Shown: positions 1 through 6,990, counted from the stretch's first letter. The stretch: 12,679 bases of DNA from Candidatus Cloacimonadota bacterium (GCA_030668345.1 DAOUUD010000034.1:1-12679), one strand, 5' to 3'. Made by a program: numbers and translations. Notes: generated by a model not told the origin, from the letters alone.

Positions 1-411
1 AATCCAGAATACCAGGGAAAAGGTATCAGCACGGAAATGATAAGATCAATGGTTCAAATCGGGAAAAAGAACAACCTTGAAACTTTAATAATTCCTGTCC
101 GCCCAACATTGAAGAAAGATTATCCATTAATTGATATGAAGCAATACATAACATGGAAGAGGGAAGATGGATTGCCATTTGATCCATGGCTTCGAGTTCA
201 CGAGAAACTAGGTGGAAAGATCATTAAAGTATGTTCAGAAGCAATGAAGATTTCAGGAACAATTTCCGATTGGCAAAACTGGACAGGAATGCACTTTACC
301 GAGAGTGGAAAGCATATTATTCAAGGGGCTTTGAATCCTGTTGAAATTAATGTTGAAAAAAATATGGGAATTTACATCGAACCGAATGTTTGGGTGGAGC
401 ATAAATTGTAA
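1..411 (+). CDS. GNAT-family N-acetyltransferase, C-terminal part (5' end outside window)
   Basis: The reading frame is open from the first base, so the gene is cut by the window edge and 136 residues remain. It begins inside the acetyl-CoA pyrophosphate-binding motif A of GNAT enzymes: Asn-Pro-Glu-Tyr-Gln-Gly-Lys-Gly at residues 1-8 fits the family's Q/RxxGxG/A signature. The rest (for example PFDPWLRVHEKLGGKI and the closing GIYIEPNVWVEHKL) resembles a GNAT subgroup that I recall as uncharacterised. Such proteins move an acetyl group from acetyl-CoA to an amine; the substrate cannot be told here. The first internal Met (position 37) is not the true start because the conserved motif lies before it. 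The gene ends at TAA and is followed by a hairpin-rich spacer. The family call is fairly sure; the function beyond acyl transfer is not. Confidence 0.8.
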   Translation, partial: NPEYQGKGISTEMIRSMVQIGKKNNLETLIIPVRPTLKKDYPLIDMKQYITWKREDGLPFDPWLRVHEKLGGKIIKVCSEAMKISGTISDWQNWTGMHFTESGKHIIQGALNPVEINVEKNMGIYIEPNVWVEHKL

Positions 412-412
412 G

Positions 413-432
413 TAGCGAACCAGTCTTCGCTA
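413..432. repeat. Inverted repeat, 7-bp arms
   Basis: TAGCGAA (413-419) and TTCGCTA (426-432) pair perfectly around a 6-nt loop. The repeat begins immediately after the stop codon of the upstream acetyltransferase gene. No T-run follows. Confidence 0.6.
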
Positions 433-478
433 AGCTTCGACTTGGCAAGCAAAACGAACAAATCAAAACTTTTATTCT

Positions 479-503
479 TGTTCACAAGTTGAACTTGTGA
501 ACA
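479..503. repeat. Near-perfect palindrome, 12-bp arms
   Basis: TGTTCACAAGTT (479-490) and AACTTGTGAACA (492-503) are exact reverse complements around a single central G. As DNA this is a long dyad; as RNA it could form a hairpin only by opening some central pairs. The arm is a variant of the element at 562-586 (CACAAGT against TACAAGT), with the opposite arm changed to match. Confidence 0.75.
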
Positions 504-513
504 CAATTGAATA

Positions 514-550
514 GGAAGTTATACTTCCAAGCGATAATAAGTGAAACTTA
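514..550. repeat. Two small AAGT/ACTT hairpins
   Basis: GGAAGT (514-519) pairs with ACTTCC (523-528) around TAT, and TAAGT (538-542) pairs with ACTTA (546-550) around GAA. Each is short, but both use the same AAGT...ACTT core as the longer palindromes on either side, which makes them look like shorter members of one family. Confidence 0.5.
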
Positions 551-561
551 ATGCTCAAGTG

Positions 562-593
562 CGTTTACAAGTGCAACTTGTAAACGAGGGAAA
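562..593 (+). repeat. Palindromic repeat element, copy 1, with AACGAGGG tail
   Basis: CGTTTACAAGT (562-572) and ACTTGTAAACG (576-586) form an 11-bp stem with a 3-nt loop, followed by AGGG and AAA. Copy 2 at 4048-4078 keeps the outer CGTT/AACG, the preceding G and the tail AACGAGGG-N-AAA, but has a different inner stem. The strand given is that on which the tail reads; true polarity is unknown. Confidence 0.65.
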
Positions 594-618
594 CGAATGG
601 AAAAATTAAAAAGTCAGT

Positions 619-638
619 GTTAGTCAGTGGCTGATAAC
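619..638. repeat. Bulged hairpin just upstream of the tandem-GNAT ribosome site
   Basis: GTTA-G-TCAG (619-627) pairs with CTGATAAC (631-638) around a TGG loop, giving eight pairs and one bulged G. It ends two bases before the AAAAGGAAAA that precedes the start at 653. It could influence translation of that gene, but this is inference. Confidence 0.45.
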
Positions 639-652
639 TAAAAAGGAAAATA

Positions 653-1657
653 ATGATATTTCAAACAGAAAGATTGAAAGTAAGAAAACCGGATAAAACA
701 GATATCGAAATGTATTTCAAACTCTGGAATTCACCGGAAGTGATGCAAAATGTAGGTTTCCCGCAGGGTTTGAAAATTTCAAAAGAAACAATTTCCGAGC
801 AAATCAAAAATCAGGATGAAACCGAATATGATAAAACCCTGGTTGTGGTTGAAAAATCCAGCGATGAAGCAATTGGAGAATGCAAACTTGGCTTTCCGAA
901 CGAAGAAGGAATTTCCATAACTGATATAAAGCTTCTTCCGGAATTCCGGGGAAATGATTACGGAAAGGAGATCAAGAATGCACTCTGCTTGTATCTTTTC
1001 AGCAGAACTAACTGCAAGATAGTTGAAGCTTCTCCAAATAAAAAGAATATAGCTTCCCGAAAAATACAGGAAGCTTGTGGCGGTGTAAAAGTTCGAGAAG
1101 GTGTTTATCATTTTCCTGAATCGATGCGGGATTTCACAGAAGATGTGAATTTAATAATCTATTACATTTATAAAAAGAAATGGCTGGAAATGAATCTGCA
1201 AATAGAGAAGATAAATAACGGCAAAGAACGCAGTCGGATCTGCGAAAAAGTAATTCTTTCACTTCCCAATTGGTTTGGACTTGAAAAAGTAAATAAGGAA
1301 TACATTGAGAAAGTTGCAAATACTACCTTTTATGCAGCTTATATGTTTGGCAAAGAAGTGGGATTCTTCTCGATCATTTCACATTTTCCTCAAACATGTG
1401 AGATCTATGTTTGTGGCATTCTATCAGAATACCAAAGACTGGGACTTGGTACAAAACTACTGAAAGTTATTGAGAAAGATTTGAAAAAGAAAGGAGTGAA
1501 GTTCCTTACAGTGAAAACTTTAAGCGCATCCCATCCTGACAAAGGATATGCAAAAACCAGAAAGTTCTATGAAGCTTCTGAGTTTGTCCCTTTGGAAGAA
1601 TTCAAGACACTTTGGGGAGAAACTAATCCGTGTTTGTTTATGGTTAAGGAACTGTAA
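653..1657 (+). CDS. Tandem GNAT acetyltransferase (two GNAT domains in one protein)
   Basis: The protein has 334 residues, twice the usual GNAT length. Residues 1-178 look like a RimJ/RimL-type domain, opening with the typical TERLKVRKP and a proline-rich region near 35-39. Its acetyl-CoA loop reads RGNDYG (99-104), where RGKGYG is expected, so the middle glycine is an Asp and the first domain may bind acetyl-CoA poorly. Residues 180-334 form a second GNAT with an intact loop QRLGLG (261-266) and a classic C-terminal block (SASHPDKGYAKTRKFYEA, near 292-309). Met180 starts the second domain exactly where a free-standing enzyme would begin, which suggests fusion of two genes, but no stop or frameshift separates them. 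The ATG at 653 is preceded by a modest AAGG site. The substrate is unknown. The neighbouring upstream gene is also a GNAT. Confidence 0.85.
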   Translation: MIFQTERLKVRKPDKTDIEMYFKLWNSPEVMQNVGFPQGLKISKETISEQIKNQDETEYDKTLVVVEKSSDEAIGECKLGFPNEEGISITDIKLLPEFRGNDYGKEIKNALCLYLFSRTNCKIVEASPNKKNIASRKIQEACGGVKVREGVYHFPESMRDFTEDVNLIIYYIYKKKWLEMNLQIEKINNGKERSRICEKVILSLPNWFGLEKVNKEYIEKVANTTFYAAYMFGKEVGFFSIISHFPQTCEIYVCGILSEYQRLGLGTKLLKVIEKDLKKKGVKFLTVKTLSASHPDKGYAKTRKFYEASEFVPLEEFKTLWGETNPCLFMVKEL

Positions 1658-1729
1658 AAAATGATAAATAACTGTTCACTATCGAACATCAAGTGTTTCA
1701 TTAACGGACATAAAAAATATTATCCAAGA

Positions 1730-1749
1730 TATTCTAATTATTTAGAATA
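1730..1749. promoter_or_regulatory. 8-bp inverted repeat upstream of sigma-54-type promoter
   Basis: TATTCTAA (1730-1737) and TTAGAATA (1742-1749) are perfect reverse complements around TTAT. The centre is about 40 bp upstream of the -12 element of the promoter at 1765-1781. It could be an operator or a weak hairpin after the GNAT gene; there is no T-run, so termination is less likely. The role is inferred. Confidence 0.4.
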
Positions 1750-1764
1750 CATGAAGATAGATTG

Positions 1765-1781
1765 TTGGCATATTATTTGCT
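1765..1781 (+). promoter_or_regulatory. Sigma-54 (-24/-12) type promoter
   Basis: TTGGCA (1765-1770), then TATTAT, then TTGCT (1777-1781) match the RpoN consensus TTGGCAC-N5-TTGCW. The invariant GG (1767-1768) and GC (1779-1780) are separated by exactly 10 bases, as required. Transcription would start near 1792, giving a leader of about 17 nt before the ATG at 1809, which still contains the GGAG ribosome site (1800-1803). Sigma-54 promoters need an enhancer-binding activator; none is encoded in this window. Confidence 0.6.
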
Positions 1782-1808
1782 AAATTAAATATAATTTATG
1801 GAGAAATT

Positions 1809-3974
1809 ATGAAAAAAGTTTATATATTGATTTTATTTTTATTTATAGGAATCCTCAATGCAAAAGTTGAGTTAAATATCCCAAAGTTGGAAAGACCTCC
1901 GATCATTGATGGGAAGATCAGTGAAGGTGAATGGGAAAATACTATTATCATCGATAAATTTTATCAGATAGCTCCAGGAGATAACACAGAACCTTCCGAA
2001 AAAACAGAATTCTTTGTTGGATACGATGATAAGAATCTGTATCTCCTGGCAAAATGTTATGCGGAAGATACCGGGATAATCAGGGATTTTCACTGCAGTC
2101 GCGATGCCATTTATACAACAGACAGGATATTTATCTTCCTCGATACATTCTATTCCAATCAACAAGCATATTATGTGGGAGCCAATCCAAACGGGGAGCA
2201 GGCAGACGGTATCGTTATCAATGATATTGATACATCCATAGACTTGTTTTATGAATCCAGTTCGAATATAACCGATTATGGGTATCTGGTAGAGATTGCT
2301 CTTCCATTTAAAAGTATCAAATATAAAAGCGGCAGGAATGTTTCCTGGGGTTTTTTCCTTAAACGTCATATTCCACATAGGAACGAAGAAATTACCTGCT
2401 TTCCCGTTAAACGCGGTGGAGGGAATTATTATGATAATTACGGAATCATGAAATTCGAGAATATCCCTGCAAAGATGAATTTGAAATTGATACCTGCTGT
2501 TACCGGAAATTATACCGAAAATGAGGATAAACTGTTGAATGAAACAGAAACTGAAACTAACTTTGAACCTGAAATGAATATCTTCTTCGAACCGAATTCC
2601 AACCTCACAATAACAGCAACCATCAACCCGGATTTCAATATCATCGAAGCAGATGCTCTGAATATCAATGTAAACAATCGCTTCCCCATATTCTATCCTG
2701 AAAAACGCCCATTTTTTATCGAGCAAACCAATCCGTTTTATACCGATATCAATATATTCTATACCCGGCAGATAGTTGCCCCAAAATGGGGAACAAAATT
2801 ATCCGGTACTTTTGGAAAATATTCTGTTTTTGGATTAGCTGCACTCGATGAGAAAGCTCCTGCTGAGCGATTCTTCGAGGAAGAAGAATTTGAGGGAAAA
2901 TCTGCAGATACACCTTTTGTATTTACCAGCGTTGCCAGAAAGCTCGATGGGGGTGATTCCCGCATTCGTCTGGCAGGTGCTTTACGAAAATTTAAAGAAT
3001 ATGAGAATTTTGTGCTTAACTTGGATACTAACTTCAGGTTCACAAATGAAATAAACTTTGAAGGTCAGTTTGCAGCAAGTTCTAATGAGGATATGAATGA
3101 AAACACAAATGGATACAGTTATGCGACAGAGCTTAATTTTTATAATGGAACCTGGTTCATTCATAACTTCGCAAAAGGTCTTACAAAAGATTTTACTGCT
3201 GATCTCGGTTTTATTTCAGAAACAAATATTAACTGTTTTAAGAACAGGATTGAATACCAAATTCACTCAAAAACCGATGAAGATAGAATCCGCTATATGG
3301 AAATTGCTTCTACTCAGGTAATTAAATACGATTATGATCTCTCTAATGTTATGGAAACCTATTGGGAAGTTATGCTCGGAGGAATATTTAAAAGTACTTT
3401 TGAATTCTGGACAGGATGTGAGATGATGATGATAGATTATGCCGGGAAAGATAACCATGTTTATTATCCATGGCTTTGCGTGGAATATTATCCCATAAAA
3501 GCTCTGGGTGGGGAAATCGTGCTTGTAGACGGTGAAAATCTGTGGTATGGAAATGAAGCAGAAATAGGTGATTATAGGAAATTTGAAACAACATTATTTG
3601 TTCGACCAACAAATAATTTGGATATCGAATTCAGGCAAAAATACTACGAGACTGTATCATTTTATATAGCACGAACTTATGAAACAAAAGTAAAATTTCA
3701 GTTCCATAAAAATTTCTGGGTGAGAGCAATACTGCAGGTTACCGATAATGATGTTTTTGCTGATGATGAAAAGGATAAAAGAATAGATTTTTATCCTTTA
3801 TTCACCTATAAACCTAATGCAAATACAGCAGTTTATCTAGGAGCAAGTAGTACGGATTCGGAAGGAAATGAATATATATGGGATGATGATATTGAAGATT
3901 TGCATAACAGTAAGTTTGATCAGAAAATTACTACTTACTTCCTTAAAATAAGCTACACATTTGATATGATGTAG
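1809..3974 (+). CDS. Secreted CBM9-like / DUF5916 outer-membrane beta-barrel protein
   Basis: This 721-residue protein starts with a signal peptide (Lys-Lys, then a hydrophobic stretch at 4-16, with likely cleavage after Ala18). Residues about 25-215 look like a family-9 carbohydrate-binding-type domain (IDGKISEGEWENT near 33-45; FVGYDDKNLYLLAKCY near 69-84). From about 225 onward it matches DUF5916, with NPDFNIIEAD (273-282) and FYPEKRPFFIE (295-305), both hallmark motifs as I recall the family. The rest alternates aromatic and charged strands as in an outer-membrane barrel and closes with KISYTFDMM, near a C-terminal barrel signature. Related proteins in the FCB group are often annotated only as carbohydrate-binding or hypothetical; ligand and transport role are unknown. 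The ribosome site GGAGAAATT supports the start. The gene stands alone behind a sigma-54-type promoter. Confidence 0.85.
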   Translation: MKKVYILILFLFIGILNAKVELNIPKLERPPIIDGKISEGEWENTIIIDKFYQIAPGDNTEPSEKTEFFVGYDDKNLYLLAKCYAEDTGIIRDFHCSRDAIYTTDRIFIFLDTFYSNQQAYYVGANPNGEQADGIVINDIDTSIDLFYESSSNITDYGYLVEIALPFKSIKYKSGRNVSWGFFLKRHIPHRNEEITCFPVKRGGGNYYDNYGIMKFENIPAKMNLKLIPAVTGNYTENEDKLLNETETETNFEPEMNIFFEPNSNLTITATINPDFNIIEADALNINVNNRFPIFYPEKRPFFIEQTNPFYTDINIFYTRQIVAPKWGTKLSGTFGKYSVFGLAALDEKAPAERFFEEEEFEGKSADTPFVFTSVARKLDGGDSRIRLAGALRKFKEYENFVLNLDTNFRFTNEINFEGQFAASSNEDMNENTNGYSYATELNFYNGTWFIHNFAKGLTKDFTADLGFISETNINCFKNRIEYQIHSKTDEDRIRYMEIASTQVIKYDYDLSNVMETYWEVMLGGIFKSTFEFWTGCEMMMIDYAGKDNHVYYPWLCVEYYPIKALGGEIVLVDGENLWYGNEAEIGDYRKFETTLFVRPTNNLDIEFRQKYYETVSFYIARTYETKVKFQFHKNFWVRAILQVTDNDVFADDEKDKRIDFYPLFTYKPNANTAVYLGASSTDSEGNEYIWDDDIEDLHNSKFDQKITTYFLKISYTFDMM

Positions 3975-3985
3975 AAAAGATTACT

Positions 3986-4011
3986 TGTTACAAAATCCCT
4001 GTTTTGTAACA
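3986..4011. repeat. Inverted repeat, 10-bp arms
   Basis: TGTTACAAAA (3986-3995) and TTTTGTAACA (4002-4011) pair perfectly around a 6-nt loop, 11 bp after the DUF5916 stop codon. It might act as a 3'-end hairpin, but ATAGAA rather than a T-run follows, so an intrinsic terminator is not convincing. Its GTTACAAA arm resembles the GTTTACAA arm at 563-570. Confidence 0.6.
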
Positions 4012-4021
4012 TAGAATTTAC

Positions 4022-4038
4022 GCGAAACTCAATTTCGC
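4022..4038. repeat. Small inverted repeat, 6-bp arms
   Basis: GCGAAA (4022-4027) pairs with TTTCGC (4033-4038) around CTCAA. The arm GCGAA recurs in the hairpin at 413-432 of the other spacer. Confidence 0.45.
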
Positions 4039-4047
4039 ACAAGATAG

Positions 4048-4078
4048 CGTTCCCAAAGAGGACTTTTGGAACGAGGGT
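4048..4078 (+). repeat. Palindromic repeat element, copy 2, with AACGAGGG tail
   Basis: CGTTCCCAAAG (4048-4058) pairs with CTTTTGGAACG (4063-4073), with one mismatch, around AGGA, and is followed by AGGGTAAA. The outer arms and tail match copy 1 at 562-593 while the inner stem differs in both arms. The tail runs directly into the AAGGAG ribosome site of the nitroreductase gene, so the element lies in that gene's leader. Confidence 0.65.
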
Positions 4079-4091
4079 AAAAGGAGAAAAT

Positions 4092-4856
4092 ATGATTTTA
4101 AATCCAACGATAGAAACATTGATGAATCATAGATCAATTAGGAAATACACGGATGAAATTCCATCCAATGAAATGATTGAAACAGTTGTGAAAGCAGGTC
4201 AACAAGCAGCTTTTGCCGGTCAGCTTGGAAGCTTGATACTTTCCAGAGAGAAGAAAAGTCATCCTTTTGGTGCACCAATTTATTTTATTGTATGTGTGGA
4301 TATTCACCGGATGCAAAAAGTAATGGAAAAGAGAAATTGGAAGATGATCTCATCTGATGCAGCTATGCTTCTTTTTGGAGTACAAGATGCTTGTTATATG
4401 GCTCAAAATCTTGTAATAGCTGCCGAAAGTTTGGGCTTGGGAACTTGCTATCTGGGTTTTGTTCCCTTTATGGCAGATAAGCTGATAGAGAAATATAAAC
4501 TTCCACCAAAAGTTCTTCCGCTGGTCGGAATTACGATTGGTTATCCGGCAGAAGTTCCACCTGTGCGTCCACGTTATCCCCTCGATTTTTCATGTTTTGA
4601 AGGAAAATATCCTGAATTCTCGGATGAGCAGATAGAAAGAGCAATGAAGCAAATGGATGAAGGTTATCTGGCACAGGATTATTACAATGGTGGAAAACTA
4701 ATGATCAAACTGGAAAATGATCGTGAAGAAACATTTAATGGATTAACTTATAGTTGGACAGAGCACATTTCTCGCAAATGGGGGCAATGGTTGAATGATC
4801 CCGAAGAATTAAGAGAAGTATTAAATAAATATGGATTTGAGTTTTTAAAGAAATAA
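4092..4856 (+). CDS. NADPH-dependent nitroreductase family protein (NfsA/FRP-like)
   Basis: The protein has 254 residues, normal for NfsA/FRP-type flavin reductases. These are FMN-binding dimers that pass electrons from NAD(P)H to nitro compounds, quinones or free flavin. The FMN-contact motif HRSIRKY is at 13-19, near the N-terminus as expected. GLGTCYLG (115-122) and the ITIGYPAEVPPVRPR stretch (147-161) are typical of the second half of the fold. The C-terminal tail beyond about 165 is the extension found in NfsA-like rather than NfsB-like members. AGGAG at 4082-4086, five bases before the ATG, fixes the start. The next gene follows after only 11 nt, so the two are probably co-transcribed, although the known functions of the two families do not obviously connect. 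The physiological substrate cannot be read from sequence. Confidence 0.88.
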   Translation: MILNPTIETLMNHRSIRKYTDEIPSNEMIETVVKAGQQAAFAGQLGSLILSREKKSHPFGAPIYFIVCVDIHRMQKVMEKRNWKMISSDAAMLLFGVQDACYMAQNLVIAAESLGLGTCYLGFVPFMADKLIEKYKLPPKVLPLVGITIGYPAEVPPVRPRYPLDFSCFEGKYPEFSDEQIERAMKQMDEGYLAQDYYNGGKLMIKLENDREETFNGLTYSWTEHISRKWGQWLNDPEELREVLNKYGFEFLKK

Positions 4857-4867
4857 AAGGAGATAGT

Positions 4868-6922
4868 ATGTTAGTTCACAAAAAAATGATACAGAAACTT
4901 AATCAGGGAGCAAAAACAGAATACAAAAAGTGTCTGCAAGAAGTAAAAACAATCTGGGAAAAGGAACATGATCAGGTGAATAAATTCAGGAAATTCGCTT
5001 TTGCAGTTGCAGATAAACTTCTTTTCTATTCTAAATTGGAAAAGGAATTCTCTGACAATTATTACAAAGAAAATTCTCCTGATGCTCTGAGAGCGAAAAA
5101 TTCACAACTCTTCAATGAATTGAAAGCAGAAAATTACAAAGTCTGCTATGCTAATCCTGAATATACATCAGAAGTCTTTGGAACTAAACTGGGACCAATG
5201 TTTGCAAGCTATTACACTTCTGTGAGAAGTTGTTTGAATTTTGCGTTTGAGCATAAACTCTACGCGCTTCAACGAAAGCTGGGTCAATTCTTAGAGCTTT
5301 ATGAACTCCTGAAAGTTAGAAATGAAGAGACTTCCAAATATAAGGAAATCATAATAAAATTGACTAAAGATCTACATATTGATCGCACTACAATTCATAT
5401 TCTTGAACAATTTGATCCGGAAATTTCCAAATATGAAGATATTGTAATGAACGCAGATCTTTCCAACACAAATTATCTTTATCAATATGGGAAAAATATT
5501 TCGGCAAATGAGGTCAAGACAGCGGAATTTCTGATGAACTATCCTGAAGACAAAATCAATAAACTGGTGAAAGCTATGGTAAAAGCTTATATTCGTGGTT
5601 TTGAGCTTTCCAGGAAGGATATCAAGAAAAAGGAAACTCTTAAAATTATCTATAATATAGGTCAGGAAAGGATCGTACGGAAGCTTGTGAAAAGTTTTAA
5701 TGCAAAGGGATTTAAAGTGATCTTGAATGATGCAGTATCCACAAGTGCTAACAGACAGTATGGTTATGATCACCGCTTTGATAAGGCACTCTATTTCGAT
5801 GAGGATTTCATTAAAAGAATGCTGGCTCATCAAGAGGAAGTTATGAAAGCCTGCTCAGATCACCTGGTAAAATTCTCCGGTCCGATATTCTTTACTAAAT
5901 TCGGTGATAAACCATTCAAACCTGTTCAGAAGAAAACGTGTTTAAAGCTTTCCGGTGAACAACAGAAACTTAACCAGTTTTATAGTATTTCTATGAATAA
6001 ATCATATCAGAAATATATGCCCAGAACAGAGACGAGTTTTTCAATTATCGGATTTCCGGTTCCAGACATCGGAGATCAATTTGAAGCTATCTTCGAAGAT
6101 ACACTTGCGCTTAATATGATTGACACCGAGCATCATGAGAAGATCCAGCAACATATTGTAGATGAACTCGATAAAGCGGATTTTGTGCATGTGAAAGGGA
6201 AAAACGGAAATAAAACTGACATTATGGTTAAGATGCAGAAACTTGTGGATCCCTCCAAACACACCAATTTCGTTAACTGCGGTGCAGATGTAAATATCCC
6301 GGTCGGGGAGGTATTCACTTCTCCAACTTTAAAATCTACAAATGGTGTACTGCATGTGAAGGAAACATATCTTAAAAGTATGCGGTTTGAAAATTTAAAG
6401 ATCACTTTTAAAGACGGTTATGTTAATAAATATACATGCAGCAACTTCCAAGATGAAGAAGATAATAAAAGTTATATCCAAGAAAATATCCTGTTCCCAC
6501 ACGAAACACTTCCTCTTGGTGAATTTGCTATTGGAACAAATACAATGTCGCATGTAATGTCAAAGAAGTATAATATCCTTCCCATAATGCCGGTTCTCAT
6601 TGTTGAGAAAATGGGTCCGCATTTCGCTATCGGAGATACTTGTTTCAGTTGGGAAGAAGATTTCGCAGTATTCAATCCGATCGATGGAAAAGAAATAACT
6701 GCCAGAGAGAATGAGCACAGTGCAATGCGTAAAATTGATATTCAGAAGGCTTATACAAACTGTCATACCGATATTACTCTACCATATGAAGACCTTGATT
6801 TCATTACAGCAATTACTTCTGAAGGTGAGAAGATCGACATTATTAGAAATAGTAGATTTGTGGTACCCGGGACAGAAGAATTGAACATTCCTTTAAATGC
6901 TTTAAGGAATGATAATCAATAA
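4868..6922 (+). CDS. M29-family (AmpS/AmpT-like) metalloaminopeptidase with long N-terminal extension
   Basis: The 684-residue product is much longer than typical M29 aminopeptidases (about 370-415). The C-terminal two thirds resemble that family. Around 260-310 there is a Rossmann-like stretch (QERIVRKLVKSFNAKGFKVIL). Near 395-460 come the family's middle blocks, including GNKTDIMVKM. NIPVGEVFTSPT (about 476-487) carries the expected metal-ligand Glu481, and LPLGEFAIGT the second Glu552. His562, Tyr568, His585 and Asp590 are candidates for the remaining metal and catalytic residues, but their spacing is tighter than in the AmpT enzyme, so the active site is divergent. The first 220 or so residues are helical and charged and I do not recognise them. 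M29 enzymes trim N-terminal residues from peptides. AAAGGAGA before the ATG and the 11-nt gap after the nitroreductase indicate an operon. There is no signal peptide, so it is likely cytoplasmic. Confidence 0.75.
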   Translation: MLVHKKMIQKLNQGAKTEYKKCLQEVKTIWEKEHDQVNKFRKFAFAVADKLLFYSKLEKEFSDNYYKENSPDALRAKNSQLFNELKAENYKVCYANPEYTSEVFGTKLGPMFASYYTSVRSCLNFAFEHKLYALQRKLGQFLELYELLKVRNEETSKYKEIIIKLTKDLHIDRTTIHILEQFDPEISKYEDIVMNADLSNTNYLYQYGKNISANEVKTAEFLMNYPEDKINKLVKAMVKAYIRGFELSRKDIKKKETLKIIYNIGQERIVRKLVKSFNAKGFKVILNDAVSTSANRQYGYDHRFDKALYFDEDFIKRMLAHQEEVMKACSDHLVKFSGPIFFTKFGDKPFKPVQKKTCLKLSGEQQKLNQFYSISMNKSYQKYMPRTETSFSIIGFPVPDIGDQFEAIFEDTLALNMIDTEHHEKIQQHIVDELDKADFVHVKGKNGNKTDIMVKMQKLVDPSKHTNFVNCGADVNIPVGEVFTSPTLKSTNGVLHVKETYLKSMRFENLKITFKDGYVNKYTCSNFQDEEDNKSYIQENILFPHETLPLGEFAIGTNTMSHVMSKKYNILPIMPVLIVEKMGPHFAIGDTCFSWEEDFAVFNPIDGKEITARENEHSAMRKIDIQKAYTNCHTDITLPYEDLDFITAITSEGEKIDIIRNSRFVVPGTEELNIPLNALRNDNQ

Positions 6923-6925
6923 ATC

Positions 6926-6960
6926 TTGACATTTGATGCGAAATTTTTTTTAAGTAAAAT
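6926..6960 (+). promoter_or_regulatory. Possible promoter of the first PEGA lipoprotein
   Basis: A perfect TTGACA lies at 6926-6931, 65 bp before the start codon, but no good -10 box sits 17 bp from it. A better-spaced pair is TTGATG (6933-6938), 16 bp, TAAAAT (6955-6960). The second lipoprotein also has TCTTGACA at the same distance from its start (8457-8464). Either pair could be used; the call is tentative. Confidence 0.35.
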
Positions 6961-6990
6961 ATTATTTTTTAAAATAAAAAAGGAGGTTTT

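Larger units (their letters stand above)
412..652. repeat. Hairpin-rich intergenic spacer
   Basis: This 241-bp gap between two GNAT genes holds at least six separate short inverted repeats: 413-432, 479-503, 514-528, 538-550, 562-586 and 619-638. Several arms share the core AAGT/ACTT. None is followed by a T-run, so these are not ordinary terminators. There is no credible gene; the only short frame is an 8-codon ORF at 597-623 placed just after GAGGG. The spacer also holds a direct repeat AGTCAGTG-TT-AGTCAGTG at 612-629. The spacer at 3975-4091 has the same style and shares one element. The role is unknown. Confidence 0.75.

Noticed and set aside
37..411. ATG at 37 as the start of the first gene
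   Set aside because: The frame is open to base 1 and encodes the conserved acetyl-CoA motif before this Met, so the gene is truncated by the window.
479..590. CRISPR-like array of repeats
   Set aside because: The units are palindromic and differ in length and sequence, spacing is irregular, there are no unique spacers of equal length, and no cas genes are present.
1872..2726. Long open frame on the - strand inside the DUF5916 gene (284 codons)
   Set aside because: It lies wholly antisense to a gene with clear family motifs, its product shows no domain and is rich in Ile, Cys and Phe, and no ribosome site precedes it.
3986..4011. Intrinsic terminator of the DUF5916 gene
   Set aside because: The stem is good but no T-run follows, so it is listed as a repeat instead.
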